The notes under the pieces are model-generated. The model had not been told where the DNA came from. It saw only the letters and a program-made list of their open reading frames with translations, and made no database searches. The translations under genes were made by a program, and so were the position numbers. A DNA stretch of 64,000 bases from positions 1-64,000 of the forward strand of contig CP081165.1 of assembly GCA_025141675.1 (NCBI GenBank). The letters run 5' to 3'. Of this stretch, positions 1 to 12,300 are shown one piece after another (position 1 is the stretch's first letter; each line of letters starts with the position of its first letter). This DNA is from Rhodobacteraceae bacterium S2214 (GTDB lineage Bacteria; Pseudomonadota; Alphaproteobacteria; Rhodobacterales; Rhodobacteraceae).

Positions 1-3000
1 TGGACAAGCGATCAGCCAGCGGACTGTTCGGATCAACGGCAAGCCCGTCACCCGTCGCCAGAACATGCGGTGCAAGATAGGTGTTATAGTACACATCCAT
101 ATCACCACCCGGGCCAAAGAACCGACCGAAGTCAGCTGTCGGCACTTGGCGTTGCGAATTCGAGAACGGGAAGAAATCCGTGATTGTCGCACGACACACT
201 TGGGTAATCGTGTTGTTCAACGCACGGTTCATTTCGGCCAAAGTGGCGTCCGTGGCTTCCGACCGGAAATCGCTTTCCGCGTCATTCACGATTTTACGCA
301 AGGCTTGGGGAAGGCGTGAATTATTGCGCGTCAAGTTCGACAACAACTGCGGCAGCAAGGCTGCAGATTGCGCAGGGTTCGACGCCGCAAGGCGCAGGTT
401 CCCACGGATCGCTTCCAGATCGGCAAGCACGATATCAATCGGACGTTGGCCTTCCGGTCCTTCCAAAAGGATGTGCCAGCTTTCAAACACTTGGGTCAGC
501 CGTTCAACAGACCGCGTCGGGCTATCGCCGCCGCTGCTGCCGTTGACGCGCGTCTGATCCTTGTTCGAATTCCGCACAGAATCCGTCAAGATCCGCAGGG
601 TACGTGGACCGCGCCGCAACGTGTCACGCGCAACAAATGCACCCACATCGCCAGCTGCGTTTTCAGCGACACTACCGCCTTCGCCACCAGCCAATTGCGC
701 GGCAAGCGCGTCCAATTCGCGGGTCAGTTTTGTTTCGTTGTCCACGGCTTTCACAAGCTGCAAAATCGGGGACGCAAACGGGGCAGCCGCAACAGCAAGC
801 GTATCATACAAAGGCGCATCAGCAGACATATTCGCAAGCCGGATTTCATCGAACATCGCGAGCCACGCAGATTCAAAATCGCGGCGATACATCGTTTGCA
901 ACGCCTGATCCAAACCGGCCATCTGGCTGTCAAAATTCACAAGCGACGCTTGATCACCCAACACCCATTTATCCGCTTCCAACGCATCACCGACTTCTGT
1001 CAACTGTTCAAAAAAGAAGCTCCAGAAACCTTCGTAGGTATACAGACCTTCAATCGTCACCGTGCTCAGGTCAGATCCGTCAACAGTTTCAAACACCAGA
1101 CTGCCCTGCACGCCAAGCGCATTTTCCAGTTGGAAATCAAGCAGGCCAGCGGCCTTAGACCGATCTTTGATCAGCGCATAAGCCTGATCCGCCAATGACA
1201 TTTGCACAATCGCAGACCGTGCATTCGTGATCGTCGTCTCGTCCAGTTTCACACCAACATCGCGACGCCCATCAAGCGTCAGCATCGCGTCCAGATGGCT
1301 GGCCAATGTTTCGCGGGTATCAAGGCCGTTCAGGCCTGTGAATTGGTCAAACCAAAGGTCGTCAAAGAACGTCTTGATCGCGTCGTCGTCGGATTGATCC
1401 TCGGTCTCACCCAGCAGCAGATACACTTTCAACGCGCGGTAAATTTCAGCGGGTTCTTCGGTATTGCGCAGCTCGGCCAGACGCGTTTCAAGGTCCAGAA
1501 TAAGACGAGGCCGGAACATCTGTTCCAGCGCATCGGCGTAGGCATTTTCAGTCGCAGCACTCAGCCGGTCACGTTGACCCAGACCGAACCCTTCCCAGAT
1601 CGTCGGCTCCGCCGTCTCACCATAACCCGCAGGCATCAGGCGCAAGCTTTCCAAATACGGCAGGATCGGCTCCAACGCAGGGTCTTCGACCTCTGTCCGC
1701 GCGATTTCAACTTGGGCCGCACGCGAATAGGTCGCGGCTTCTGTTTCGGCGACATTCACCAGATTGCGGTTATTCCAGAAACTGATCCCGAAAACGGCCA
1801 GCATCGCAACCATCGCCACGCCAATCGCACTCAGGCTGACAGCCCGCAAAATCGCCGTCCGCCGGATCGCGCCCATGTCGTGCGACACCCAATCGCGTTC
1901 CTCGAAAATCACCTTTTTCAGCAGGTCGTGGATAAAGAAACTCTTCCCCTGCCCCGACATAAACGCAGGCGCCATACCCGCACTTGCATCCGCCGTCTGG
2001 GACATCGCACCCAGCACTTGGTCAATCGGCGTGCCTTCTTGGGTACCAGACGTGAAATAGAACCCGCGCAGGATCGCGTTTGTGTTGTGCTTGGATGGTG
2101 CAAAAACACGGCGCAGGAATTCAGACACGTTATCGCGCATCAACGCCATTTGACCCGGCAGACCAAAGATCGCGACGCGCGAAATCCCGTCAGGTTCTTC
2201 GGACAAACGGTCAATCAATTCATCAGACAAGCGGCTGACGAGCTTATCAAATTCCGGCTTCACCTGCTCGAACGTGTCTTCCTTGCGGTCCTTCGTCTGG
2301 AACGTGACACCCCAAACATTCTTGCGGCGGTTGACGTTAAAGCTGCTGAAATATTCGCGGAAACCGCTGATCAAATCAGACTTTGTGAACAGCACATAAA
2401 CCGGAAAATCGACGCGCAGATGTTCATGTAATTCACCCAAACGGGCGCGCACAGTCTCTGCATGATCAGACAATTCCTGATCATTCATCGTCATCATGTC
2501 TTCGGCAGAAAACGCCAGCATCACACCGTTGATCGGCTGGTTCGGGCGCGACTTTTTCAGGAGTTCAAGGAACGACGTCCAGCTCGCAGAATCCGCCGAC
2601 GCGTTGCTGTCTTGGGTCGTATAACGGCCCGCCGTGTCGATCATGATCGCGTCTTCGGCAAACCACCAATCGCAGTAGCGCGTGCCGCCGAAACCTTCCA
2701 TACCGCCGTCGTCACCATCGTCGCCAGACACGGGAAATTCGATCCCGGAATTGCGCAGTGCTGTCGTCTTACCAGCACCGGGCGGGCCAATAATCACGTA
2801 CCATGGCAGATCATAAAGATATGTCGCACCACCGGATTTCTTCAGCTTGGCAAGCGCGCCAGACATCTTTTCAGACAGAACCTTACCGTCGCCTTCGGGC
2901 TCTGGCGCGATCAGCTCTGCTTCCATTTCAGCGGCCAGCTTGCGCCGCTTACGCCATTTGAAAAACTGGACGATCAGGATGATCGAAATGATGACACCCA

Positions 3001-3145
3001 GCACAACGGCCCGCAGCCAAATGGTCTGGAAAATCGCCAGTGGGATCATCGGGAACCCGAACCAAATGGCTATGAACAGACACAAAATCCCCAGCACAAT
3101 CGCGGGGATACGCATCCAGGGACGCCATTTGAAAATCTTCTTCAT
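1..3145 (-). CDS. tssM: Type VI secretion protein TssM (IcmF family), 3' end outside window
   Basis: Inner-membrane component of the type VI secretion membrane complex, which pairs with TssL. The visible 1048 residues start MKKIFKWRPW, with two membrane segments near residues 10-60, a Walker A motif GPPGAGKTT near residue 125, an IcmF-type cytoplasmic GTPase-like domain, and a third membrane segment near residues 428-455 before the periplasmic part. The ATG at 3145 lies directly next to the tssL stop, so the two are probably translationally linked. The frame is still open at base 1; full-length TssM proteins are usually about 1100-1300 residues. It is the third gene of a tssK-tssL-tssM run read on the minus strand. 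The family is clear; the end of the gene is not visible. Confidence 0.93.
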   Translation of the reverse strand, partial: MKKIFKWRPWMRIPAIVLGILCLFIAIWFGFPMIPLAIFQTIWLRAVVLGVIISIILIVQFFKWRKRRKLAAEMEAELIAPEPEGDGKVLSEKMSGALAKLKKSGGATYLYDLPWYVIIGPPGAGKTTALRNSGIEFPVSGDDGDDGGMEGFGGTRYCDWWFAEDAIMIDTAGRYTTQDSNASADSASWTSFLELLKKSRPNQPINGVMLAFSAEDMMTMNDQELSDHAETVRARLGELHEHLRVDFPVYVLFTKSDLISGFREYFSSFNVNRRKNVWGVTFQTKDRKEDTFEQVKPEFDKLVSRLSDELIDRLSEEPDGISRVAIFGLPGQMALMRDNVSEFLRRVFAPSKHNTNAILRGFYFTSGTQEGTPIDQVLGAMSQTADASAGMAPAFMSGQGKSFFIHDLLKKVIFEERDWVSHDMGAIRRTAILRAVSLSAIGVAMVAMLAVFGISFWNNRNLVNVAETEAATYSRAAQVEIARTEVEDPALEPILPYLESLRLMPAGYGETAEPTIWEGFGLGQRDRLSAATENAYADALEQMFRPRLILDLETRLAELRNTEEPAEIYRALKVYLLLGETEDQSDDDAIKTFFDDLWFDQFTGLNGLDTRETLASHLDAMLTLDGRRDVGVKLDETTITNARSAIVQMSLADQAYALIKDRSKAAGLLDFQLENALGVQGSLVFETVDGSDLSTVTIEGLYTYEGFWSFFFEQLTEVGDALEADKWVLGDQASLVNFDSQMAGLDQALQTMYRRDFESAWLAMFDEIRLANMSADAPLYDTLAVAAAPFASPILQLVKAVDNETKLTRELDALAAQLAGGEGGSVAENAAGDVGAFVARDTLRRGPRTLRILTDSVRNSNKDQTRVNGSSGGDSPTRSVERLTQVFESWHILLEGPEGQRPIDIVLADLEAIRGNLRLAASNPAQSAALLPQLLSNLTRNNSRLPQALRKIVNDAESDFRSEATDATLAEMNRALNNTITQVCRATITDFFPFSNSQRQVPTADFGRFFGPGGDMDVYYNTYLAPHVLATGDGLAVDPNSPLADRLS

Positions 3146-4858
3146 CTACTGCGCCTCAGTCTCTTCGCTTACCACCTCTTCGGGCGCTTCAGCTTGGTCG
3201 TCTTCAAATGTCCCATTGCGGGCAATCAGGATTTCAACACGCCGGTTCAGCGCTTGGCCTTCGCGGGTATCGTTCGTCGCAATCGGGTCTGCTTCGCCAC
3301 GACCTTCGACACTGATCCGGCTCGGATCCGTGATCAGATCGTTCAACACCGTTTGCACGCCTTCAGCACGGGCAACGGACAGTTCGAGGTTCGTTTTGTA
3401 CCGCCCCCGACCAGACGCCGGAATACCATCAGTGAAACCTTGAACGATGATCGGACCGGATTCTGCATTCAAGGTCGCTGCGATCTTTTCAGCGACAGGA
3501 CCAAAGGCGTCTTTCACCTCTGCCTGACCACTTTCGAACAACAGCGCGTTGCCAACACGGACAAAGATGAACTGGCCTTTTTCACCAATCTCAACCGATC
3601 CATCGGCGATCTGCGGGGCAAGACTTTGCGTGATCCGTTCAAGCTGCGTGGTGTCCACAACGGGCACATATTCTTTCGCAGCGACCGACCGGATCAGACT
3701 GATCTGCGCCACATTCGGATGCATCAGGTTCAACGTCCGTGCCACGTCATTGCCTTGATTGTTTATGTACGTTGACAGGCCAGCGTAGCTACCAACCACA
3801 ACAACTGCGGCCACAGCACCAACGATCCACATCGGAATAGCGCCGTAGCGTTTTGTCCCGCTCAGCGGAACAGCGGCCCAGTTGACCGAGATATCTTCAT
3901 CAGGGCGCGGCTGCACACGGCGCAGCGTTTCATAGATCGCGGCACGAATGCGGGACAATTCCATGCCACCGTTCGGGGCGGTCCGGTATTGACCTTCAAA
4001 CCCGAGCGATAGGCAGACCAGCATCAATTCCAGCAGTTGATACCGTTGACCGGGGGCCTGCATAGCCTTTTCCGCCTCTTGGAAAAAACCAACACCTGAA
4101 TCGCGTTTTTGGAAAAACTGGGCGACCATCGAATATTCGATCCAACGGCCACGATCCGCACCGGGCAAGTTCTGAACGATATCATCGGCCGTACCACACA
4201 GCGCATATTTCGCGATCTGGGCTTCCATCGGATCAGCGCCACCATTGATGGCGTTCTGTTCAAACATCCCGATTTCATTGACGACGTGCTGCATCAACGG
4301 TTCGGCCTGCATTTCGACCATACCTGTCCGCAGGCGACCAAACAGGATCAACAGGTTTGCGGCAGCGGCAAGCAACGGGTTCGACGGACCACCGGCCCCA
4401 AGACCCGTCGCCTTCAACGCCTCTTGCAAACCAATCTGCGGACCCTTGTGGACCGGCTGCGGTGCAGGTGCTTTTTCCTGGCCGGGGAAGAAACCTTGTG
4501 CGCCCTGACCGGGTGTTGGCTGACCAATGTTGGCCTGTGGATAAGGGCTAGGTGCCGCTGGCTGTTGTGGGACGGACCCACCAATCCACGTGTTACCACC
4601 GGCAGGTGGTTGCTGATTTCCGTAGGTATTTGCGGGTGCCGCAGGGGCCTGCTGGCCAAACGGGTTTTGCGACGCTGGCGGTGCGGCGGGCTGCGCGGGG
4701 GGGATCGGCGGCGCGGACCCGGGGCGTGGTGGCACAGGCAGCGATCCCCCAATGACCGTGCGATCCCCACCTGGTGCAGGGGGTTTGCGCGCAGGTTGGT
4801 TCGTTGGCTGAACAGGAAGCTTGCCGCCAAAGACGGTTTTGTCGTTTTCGTCAGCCAT
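3146..4858 (-). CDS. tssL: Type VI secretion protein TssL with C-terminal OmpA-like peptidoglycan-binding domain
   Basis: Membrane-complex protein of 570 residues. It has a Pro/Gln/Ala-rich N-terminus of about 130 residues, a DotU/TssL cytoplasmic domain (about 150-330), one membrane helix near 339-361 (IPMWIVGAVAAVVVVGS) and a periplasmic OmpA-family domain (about 430-550). The OmpA domain shows NLELSVARAEGVQTVL and LNRRVEI, the usual peptidoglycan-binding signature. This 'evolved' TssL, which anchors the apparatus to the cell wall, is common in alphaproteobacteria. The N-terminus carries three similar short motifs, DKTVFGG, DRTVIGG and NTWIGG (see findings). The gene starts next to the tssK stop and ends next to the tssM start. 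Confidence 0.93.
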   Translation of the reverse strand: MADENDKTVFGGKLPVQPTNQPARKPPAPGGDRTVIGGSLPVPPRPGSAPPIPPAQPAAPPASQNPFGQQAPAAPANTYGNQQPPAGGNTWIGGSVPQQPAAPSPYPQANIGQPTPGQGAQGFFPGQEKAPAPQPVHKGPQIGLQEALKATGLGAGGPSNPLLAAAANLLILFGRLRTGMVEMQAEPLMQHVVNEIGMFEQNAINGGADPMEAQIAKYALCGTADDIVQNLPGADRGRWIEYSMVAQFFQKRDSGVGFFQEAEKAMQAPGQRYQLLELMLVCLSLGFEGQYRTAPNGGMELSRIRAAIYETLRRVQPRPDEDISVNWAAVPLSGTKRYGAIPMWIVGAVAAVVVVGSYAGLSTYINNQGNDVARTLNLMHPNVAQISLIRSVAAKEYVPVVDTTQLERITQSLAPQIADGSVEIGEKGQFIFVRVGNALLFESGQAEVKDAFGPVAEKIAATLNAESGPIIVQGFTDGIPASGRGRYKTNLELSVARAEGVQTVLNDLITDPSRISVEGRGEADPIATNDTREGQALNRRVEILIARNGTFEDDQAEAPEEVVSEETEAQ

Positions 4859-6190
4859 CTACGACTTCTCCGGGATTGCCCACAGTTCCAATTTCATATC
4901 CGCCCAGTCACCGGCAAAATGCATCCCGATGGCGGGGGCGGTCGAAAACTCTTGCCACAACGGGGTATTCTTCTCGAGCAGGAAGTACACATTCGACGAC
5001 ACCACACGGATTTGACGCGGCGGGTTCGGCAAATGGACCAGATTGATGCCCGGCAAGTTGTTCATCACAATCTCGGACATACGGGTGTTTGGACCCAGCT
5101 TGCACAGTTGCGGGAACTGCTGTTGGACCTGCGTCAACGGCTTGCCAACTTCGACTTCGACCACAAAGGTCGCGTCGCGGAACAGGTTCCGATCGGCCAC
5201 TTCGGCGATGAAAGAATTCTGACGCACCTGCTTAAGATCAAGCCGGACAGCGCGGCCAACATCACGTGCCAGTAGCCGTTGAATGTCTTGAACGATAGGC
5301 GTGAACGTGGCTTTCGGATCAGCATGATCGTAAGTGCCGTAATCACGCGCCATCCGATCGCCGTCGTTGAACGTGGACAGCTCGCCTGCGAAAGAAATCA
5401 GCTTTTCGTACATCCGTTCTGGATGCACAGCGTGTGATTTCGCGTAATGACGCAAAATCGGAATTTCACGGTTCAGCGTCATCAGCATCAAATAATCAGT
5501 CGCTTGCATCCCACCACCCGCAGACGGGTCGGCAGCGTAACGCGCGAGGCTTTCTAGCTTGGCTTCAACCCAGCCGATGACACGGGTCAGATATCCCATG
5601 ACCACAGGATGCACACCCACGATCAACGCAGGCGGGGCGACGGTTGTATCAAGCGTGATCACACCATCGCGGATTTCTGCGATCTTTGCGATGCGCAGGC
5701 ATTGATAGCCCGGCTTCGTCGACTTGCGAATATCCAGTTCAAGACGCGGAATAGCCGTTTCAATTTGATGTTCGATCCGCGTGGCAGACGCGTTGTCGGC
5801 AATCGTGGCCGACGACAACGCATAACGGGTCGCGGCCGCATCTTCGCCAAGACCAACATCACGCCCGTTCTGGCTGATATCTGGCAAGGTCAACCAAACG
5901 GATAGACCAGCGGCATCATCATCGACACTGACAGGGGTCGGCAGATCGCCCATGGAAGGCGCATCAAACGGGCCACCGTCCGGCATGATCCCTGTCACGC
6001 TGCGCAGACCGATCCGGCCTTGCTGCAACATATCGTTGTCGATTGTCATCTCGGACAAACCCCACGGATAGGGGGTGATTACATCTGTGCGAGCCGTGAT
6101 CAGGCGCTCAAGATACCGGTCACTTTGCTGAAGATGTTGGGGCTGGAGGAAAAGACCTTCTTTCCAAGCAACCTTGCTATACCAAGACAT
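4859..6190 (-). CDS. tssK: Type VI secretion baseplate protein TssK
   Basis: Baseplate subunit of 443 residues that links the T6SS baseplate to the TssL/TssM membrane complex. The N-terminus MSWYSKVAWKEGLFLQPQHL is the typical TssK opening, and the length matches the family (about 445). The frame is open further upstream to 6232, but the ATG at 6190 fits the conserved start and has a GGAT-type ribosome site just upstream. It is the first visible gene of a tssK-tssL-tssM operon with no spacing between genes. Further tss genes would be expected to the left of the window. Confidence 0.93.
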   Translation of the reverse strand: MSWYSKVAWKEGLFLQPQHLQQSDRYLERLITARTDVITPYPWGLSEMTIDNDMLQQGRIGLRSVTGIMPDGGPFDAPSMGDLPTPVSVDDDAAGLSVWLTLPDISQNGRDVGLGEDAAATRYALSSATIADNASATRIEHQIETAIPRLELDIRKSTKPGYQCLRIAKIAEIRDGVITLDTTVAPPALIVGVHPVVMGYLTRVIGWVEAKLESLARYAADPSAGGGMQATDYLMLMTLNREIPILRHYAKSHAVHPERMYEKLISFAGELSTFNDGDRMARDYGTYDHADPKATFTPIVQDIQRLLARDVGRAVRLDLKQVRQNSFIAEVADRNLFRDATFVVEVEVGKPLTQVQQQFPQLCKLGPNTRMSEIVMNNLPGINLVHLPNPPRQIRVVSSNVYFLLEKNTPLWQEFSTAPAIGMHFAGDWADMKLELWAIPEKS

Positions 6191-6335
6191 GATTATCCAA
6201 TCGTTCAAAATGCAGCTTTTGCAATGCTGCAACTTTGTTCCGCCGCGACCCTTTGGTCAAGGGAACAACGAAAAACTTACTGTTCCCCAAAAGGGTGCCC
6301 GCCGCCCGGGTGAAACCAAGGCAGCGGGGTTTTGT
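6191..6335. other. Intergenic region between the autotransporter gene and tssK
   Basis: The 145 bases separate two genes read in the same direction (minus). On the minus strand, CCCGCTGCC pairs with GGCGGCGGG just after the autotransporter stop, but no T-run follows, so it is at best a weak terminator. Closer to tssK the minus strand has GCAGCATTGCAAAAGCTGCA, an imperfect inverted repeat that could be a regulator site. I see no convincing promoter. Confidence 0.3.
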
Positions 6336-9300
6336 TTAGAACTGGAAGCGAACCTGTCCAGTGATACCGTAGCTTTCCAGCTGATCACTATACCGGACAT
6401 CGGCGCGCGCACTGGCACTGACCTGCTTCACACTACCCAACTCATTTGGCTGCAAGATGCGGACATAGTTGATGCCTGTACTGATCTCGCCGTAGGTGCC
6501 AAGGTTCTGGGATGTCAGTTCAACATCTTCGCTGCCGTCCGCAGGGCTAAAGATCGATGTCGGATCGTCAGCTAGATCAGAATACACAGTCGCAGAGAAG
6601 AACTGACGTGTCGCGGAAACGCCATCGTCGCCAAACTGTGACTTCGCCAAGGTCGCCCCGACAAACAGAACGCTGCTGTCAAAGTCCTTCACATCCAGAT
6701 CACCAAGGTTCTCAAAGCTGATTGGCCCAGTTTCAACCTGTGTGTAGGCAAAGCCAGCTGTCGGAACAATTGACAGATCCGATTCAGGGATCGAGTAGAA
6801 GTAGCTGGCGGCACCCGATAGCGTCGATGCTTCACTGCTGAACTTCTCGCCGTTTAGACCCAGCGTGCTGTTTGTGGCGCTAAAGTCTGTTGTTTCCAAC
6901 CGGTACTGCAAATCGAACGCCGCAGGACCGTTGGCGGCTGTGGCATACAGACCCGCATAAAGCTGATCAAACCCGACACCTGTTGTCGAAACCGTGGTCT
7001 TTTGGTCAAGCCCGAACACAGGCTGGGTGGATGAACCGATGTTCACACCCATGATCCCGCCCATTGACAAGTCCCAGCCGCTGACGGCACCGTTAAAGCA
7101 GGCATAATCGGAACCCACTTGGATACCACCATATGTCGCGGAAATAGTGCCTTCGATCGGTGAGCGACCTTCTTGCGTCACAGTCCCTGTCGTATCAGCA
7201 AAACCACCTGTTGCACGTGACCACACACCGTAGCCGCATGGATCTTCGTCTTCAAACGCCAAGCCGGTTACAAACGGGCTGGTAGGACGGTTCACAATGG
7301 AGCCAATCAAAGACTGTGTCAGCACGATGTTACCAGCCAAACCGGACAGACCGGAACTCAACCCGTCTTGGATCACCAAATCGCCGCCGTCTGACAGACC
7401 AATCGTGTAAGACAGGATGCCACGTTCATCGACCACTTCGTCGGATGAGAACGTGAAGGCAGACAGATCTTGGTTTTCGTCCAGATCGACAAGCGTGACG
7501 TCAATATCGCGCGCATCAACAACGTCCAGCAAGTTAAAGCTCAGGTTCACTTCACCAGTGACGAATGCGCCCGCACCCATCACAATCTGGTCCGAGGCGA
7601 CGTTGCCTTCAGACAAATCGATGTCAAAGACCAACTGACCGCTACCCGTCAGACCACTGCCACCGATTGTCACAATGTCTGTCGGAGACTCGTTTGTGCT
7701 CGATAGATCAAGGATACCTTGGTTGTCCAAACCACCGTCGAAGTTCAACGTGCCAGTGCTGTTGATCGTGCCTGTGTTGTTCACCTGCCCGACAAAGGTC
7801 GTACCAGTTGGCGGTGTCAATGGGGCGAGGGCAATTGGACCAGAACCCGCGCTTAGGTTCGTGACATTCAACGTGCCGGTGTTTGTGAACGTACCATCAA
7901 TCGCTGTGATATCACGCGCGGTAAATGTACCCGCATTGTTTGTTTCGGTCGCAGTCAGCGTCGTGCCCGTAGACAGTTCAAACGATGTGCTCGCGGCAAT
8001 ATCAAATGTGTTGCCAACAGTCAGGTCGCCGCTTGCCATGATAGCTTCAGCAGCGGACGTCAGCGCCATATTACCAGTCACATCCAGATTGTTGCGGGCA
8101 GTCAGATCAGTTGCGACTGTCAGATCACCATCAATGGTTGCACCACTGAAGGACAATGTTGATCCGGCATCCGCAGTGACATCGGCAACAACAGTCGATC
8201 CTGTAACGGCCAATGTACCACCGCTTGCGACGGTACCGGTTGACCCGGATGTCAGCGTATTACCACCCGACACTGTAATCGTACCAGCGTTGGTGAACGA
8301 GCCAACAGTCAGATCGCCGCCCGTGACATCAACTGTCCCTGTGTTGGCCAATGTACCCGTGACGGTACCGTCCAAGGATGACATCGCACCCGCGTTCGTC
8401 ACATTGCCTGTCAGGACCCCTGCAGCATCCAGCGCCAAGGACCCCGACGTGTTCGTCACATTCGCAGCAATCGGGCCAGTCACGGAAACGGTACCGCCAT
8501 CATTTGCGATGCCGCCGTTGAATGTACCGCCTGCCGCAGTCAACGTGCCGCCAGTCAGGCTCGTCTCACCGCTGGTCGTGCTGCCTGCTGATGTGTTCAC
8601 CGAACCACCTGAAATCGCCACGTCACCAGTGATGGTCCCGTCGTGGTTCAACGTGCCGCCAGACGCGGTCACATCACCGGCCACAGTCCCGTCAACCGAT
8701 GTCGTGCCAGACGCCTGATTCAGATCGCCAGTCAACGTGCCCGCTGCTGCAACAGTGACATCGCCACCCCTGTTCACAAGCGCACCGCCAACTCCGACGC
8801 TACCAGTCACATCAACAGAACCACCGTTCGCCGTGACGTTTCCGCCAAAGCTGCCGCCATCGGCAGTCAGCGTACCACCATTGACCGTCGCATCACCGCT
8901 CACGCTTGACGTGGCAGACGTCGTCGTAGTGCCGCCGCCAACAATGACGTTGCCTTGAATCTCGCCATCCACAGTGGATGTTCCGGACGTATTGGTCAGG
9001 TCGCCTGCCAGCACATTGCCAGCAGGGATCGCAACAGTTGATCCATCGTTTTCGATGTCACCTGTTGTGTTAGCGTTTAGGTTCAGGGTGCCGCCCGTTG
9101 TGCGGATTCCGCCCGAGAACGTACCACCGTTGGCATCCAATGTGCCCGCAGACAAGGTCGTCAGACCTTGCGTATCCGCACCAGAGTTCTGATCTACCGT
9201 GCCACCTGAAATGGTCATAGCTCCGGTAACAGTCCCGTCGTTCTGGGTTGTGCCTGTGCCGCTGTTCGTCACACTTCCGGTCAAAGTTCCGGCAGACGCA

Positions 9301-12300
9301 ATGTTCAAGGCACCGCCGGTGTTCGTCACAGAACCGGTCGTCGCACCATTGATGTTCACCGTACCGCTCGTGTTTGTCACACCACCGGTCAAGTTCCCGC
9401 CATTCGCGTCCACTGTACCGCCATTGTTCGTGACAAGACCGGAAATGTTTCCGCCTGCAGCAACCAGTTTACCAGCTGTCAAACCAACCGTACCATTCAG
9501 TGTACCGCTGTTTGTCACTGTCGACGCAGCGTTCGACACAGTCACGTCACCTGTCATCGTGCCGCCCGTAATGGACAGATCACCACCGTTGCTGTTCACA
9601 TCAGCAGTTGTGGCACCCGTCACAGTCATCGTGCCTGCGTTGTTCAGAACAGTCTGATTAAAGGTAGACCCGTTTGCGGCAATCGTACCGCCCGTCTGAG
9701 TCACAACACCTGTGACCGTTCCGCCGTTTTCATCCAGCAAACCTGAGCCCGATACAGCGACCGTCCCGTCCAGTGTACCTGTGCTGACAACTGATCCCGC
9801 AGACAAAAGAATGTCGCCGTCGATTGTCCCGGTGCCATTGACCGTGACAGAGGAATTTGCGTTGCGGTTATCAACGTCACCCGTCAACGTCCGGCCTGTG
9901 TTCACAACCAGATCACCACCATTGTTGTCCACATCGGCAGTCGAATTGCCGGTGACCCTCATGGTACCGCCGTTGTTCAGGACTTCTTGGGTAAACGTAC
10001 CGTTCGCAGTCACAGTACCTGTGTTGGTCACTTGGCCAGTCACAGTCCCGTTGTTCGCCAACGTCCCGCTTGTATTTGCAACCGTCGCAGTCAAACCACC
10101 ACCGGTCGACGTATCAACGCGCACCGTACCGCCGGTGTTCGTGACGGTGGTGAACGCAGTCGCTCCGTTCACATCCAGTGTACCTGTACCGCTGACGGCG
10201 ACAGTTGAATTCGCAGTATCCGCCGCAGTCCGGAATGTACCACCATCGGCATCCAGCTCTCCGGACGAAACAACAACGTTGTCATCCAGAATCTTACCAC
10301 CAGTTTGGTTGCTCAGCGTACCGCCCGAAACCACAACATCACCGGCAATCGTATTTGTGTTGTTCGTTGTCCCAGCATTCACCGTCAGGTCGCTCGTCAC
10401 GGTGTGACCACCTGTCAGGTTCAGCGTTGTCGAACTCCCATTCACAATACCAAGGCCAACGGTCACATCACCGTTCACCACAAGACCCGCATCACCACTC
10501 AAGGCAATGCCTCCGCCGACACCAGTGTCGTCTTCCATTGTCAACGTACCGGAGGATGCAATTACGTTTCCGGTTACACCGACCCCGAGCACGCCAGCTG
10601 CAGGCGTCGGATTACCAGCGCCTGTCTCCAACGTCACCGCCCCGTCGCTCAGCGTCACGTTACCGACAATCTGACCATCAACAGTCGTCGTGGCACTATC
10701 GTCGGAGCTGGCAAAAGCACCCGTCAATTGCTGCCCCGCATCAATTGCCACAACGCCACCGTCATTAGTGACATCAGCCACAGTAGACGCATCGACGTTC
10801 AGCGTACCACCAGTCAGATTAATATCTGGCGTCAGCGCTCCGTCTGTTTCAAAGGTACCACCATTCGCATTCACAACACCCGTGCCGGAAATCGTGGTCT
10901 GGCCTGTGATGATACCGTTGTTGGTCAACTCGCCGCCCGTTGCGGTCAGCGTTCCGTCGATCGTCCCGCTCAGTGCGGTTGTCCCGTCTTCCTGTGTGAA
11001 ATCACCAGTCAACGTCACAGGACCAGCAACCGACAACCCGACCACACCATCATTGGTCACATCACCAACAGTGCTTGCATTCAGATTGATGGTGCCGCCC
11101 TGAACGACAAGACCACCGTTGAAGGCACCGCCGTTCGCAACCAGCAAACCATCTGTGACGGTTGTCTCACCGGTAACTGCTGCACCAGCGCTGTTCGTAA
11201 ACGTCCCATCGGCAACAGTCACGTCATCGCCAATCGTACCGCTGTTCACAACAGTACCACCGCTAGCACCCGCGCCGTTATTCACCAGCGCAACAGTACC
11301 GGACAAAGTCTCGGTCGCGGCGATCGTAACCGCGCCTGCGTCAACGCTCACGTTGGCAGTTGTTGTTCCATTTGGCGTAGCCAGCACATCAAAAGTACCG
11401 CTTGTCACGTCAACCGCTGCGAATGTCGCGCCAGTTGAATTCAAGTCACCACCATCAACAGTTGTGGCCCCCTGTACGGTACCCGTCGCATTCACAGTGC
11501 CACCGTTTACATCCAGCGCGTCCGTGATCGTGCCATTATGATTGATAATCCCGTTCGTGCCTTCAGCAGTCACGTCACCTGTCACGGTCAGCCCGTTATC
11601 AATCTCGAAGGTGATACCATCAGCATTACCCGCGGTACCGTTCGTGATATCGCCAGTCGTGTCTGCCGTAATATCAAAAACTGTGGTGCCACTGACAGTC
11701 AAACCGCCATCGAAAGACCCGCCATTTGCGTTCAGATTGCCGGACGTGGCCGTCGCAGCCCCAGAGATCGAACCGTCAGTATTGTGGTTAAACGTACCAC
11801 CTGTCACCGACAGCCCACCAGTAATATCAGCCGCGTTATCGGTCTGGCCAGCTTGCTGGGTAAAGTCGCCTGTGATGCCATTGGCGCTGGATAAGGTGAG
11901 TGTCTGCGTACTGTTATTGGTAATCGCAGCCGTCGTTGCCGCGTTCACAGTCAAAGTACTATCACCGTTCAGAACCAGCCCACCGCTAAACGACCCACCC
12001 TCCGCAACGATCGCGCCGGTTCCCGAAGCAACGGTTACACCAACAACGTCACCTGTGGCTTCATTTGTGAAAGTGCCGTCGGACACTGTCACCATCGTTG
12101 CCGCAGCGCCATTTCCATCGTCAATGATACCGGCGTTTGAGACAGTACCAGCACCATTTAGGTCGACCGTGCCCGCCAAAGTCTCGTCTTCGGCAATGGT
12201 CAGACCACCGGTCGCCACTGTCACATTCGCTGTCGTCGTACCCGCAGTGCCGCCAGCGGCAACAGCAAACGTACCACCGTTCACAGCAACCGTATTGGTC

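Noticed and set aside
368..3775. Long plus-strand frames (276, 409 and 437 residues)
   Set aside because: They are antisense to tssM and tssL, which have clear family motifs; the plus translations are Arg/His/Gln-rich and without recognisable domains.
4109..5275. Plus-strand frame of 388 residues
   Set aside because: Antisense to tssL and tssK and rich in Arg, Trp and Cys in a random-looking way.
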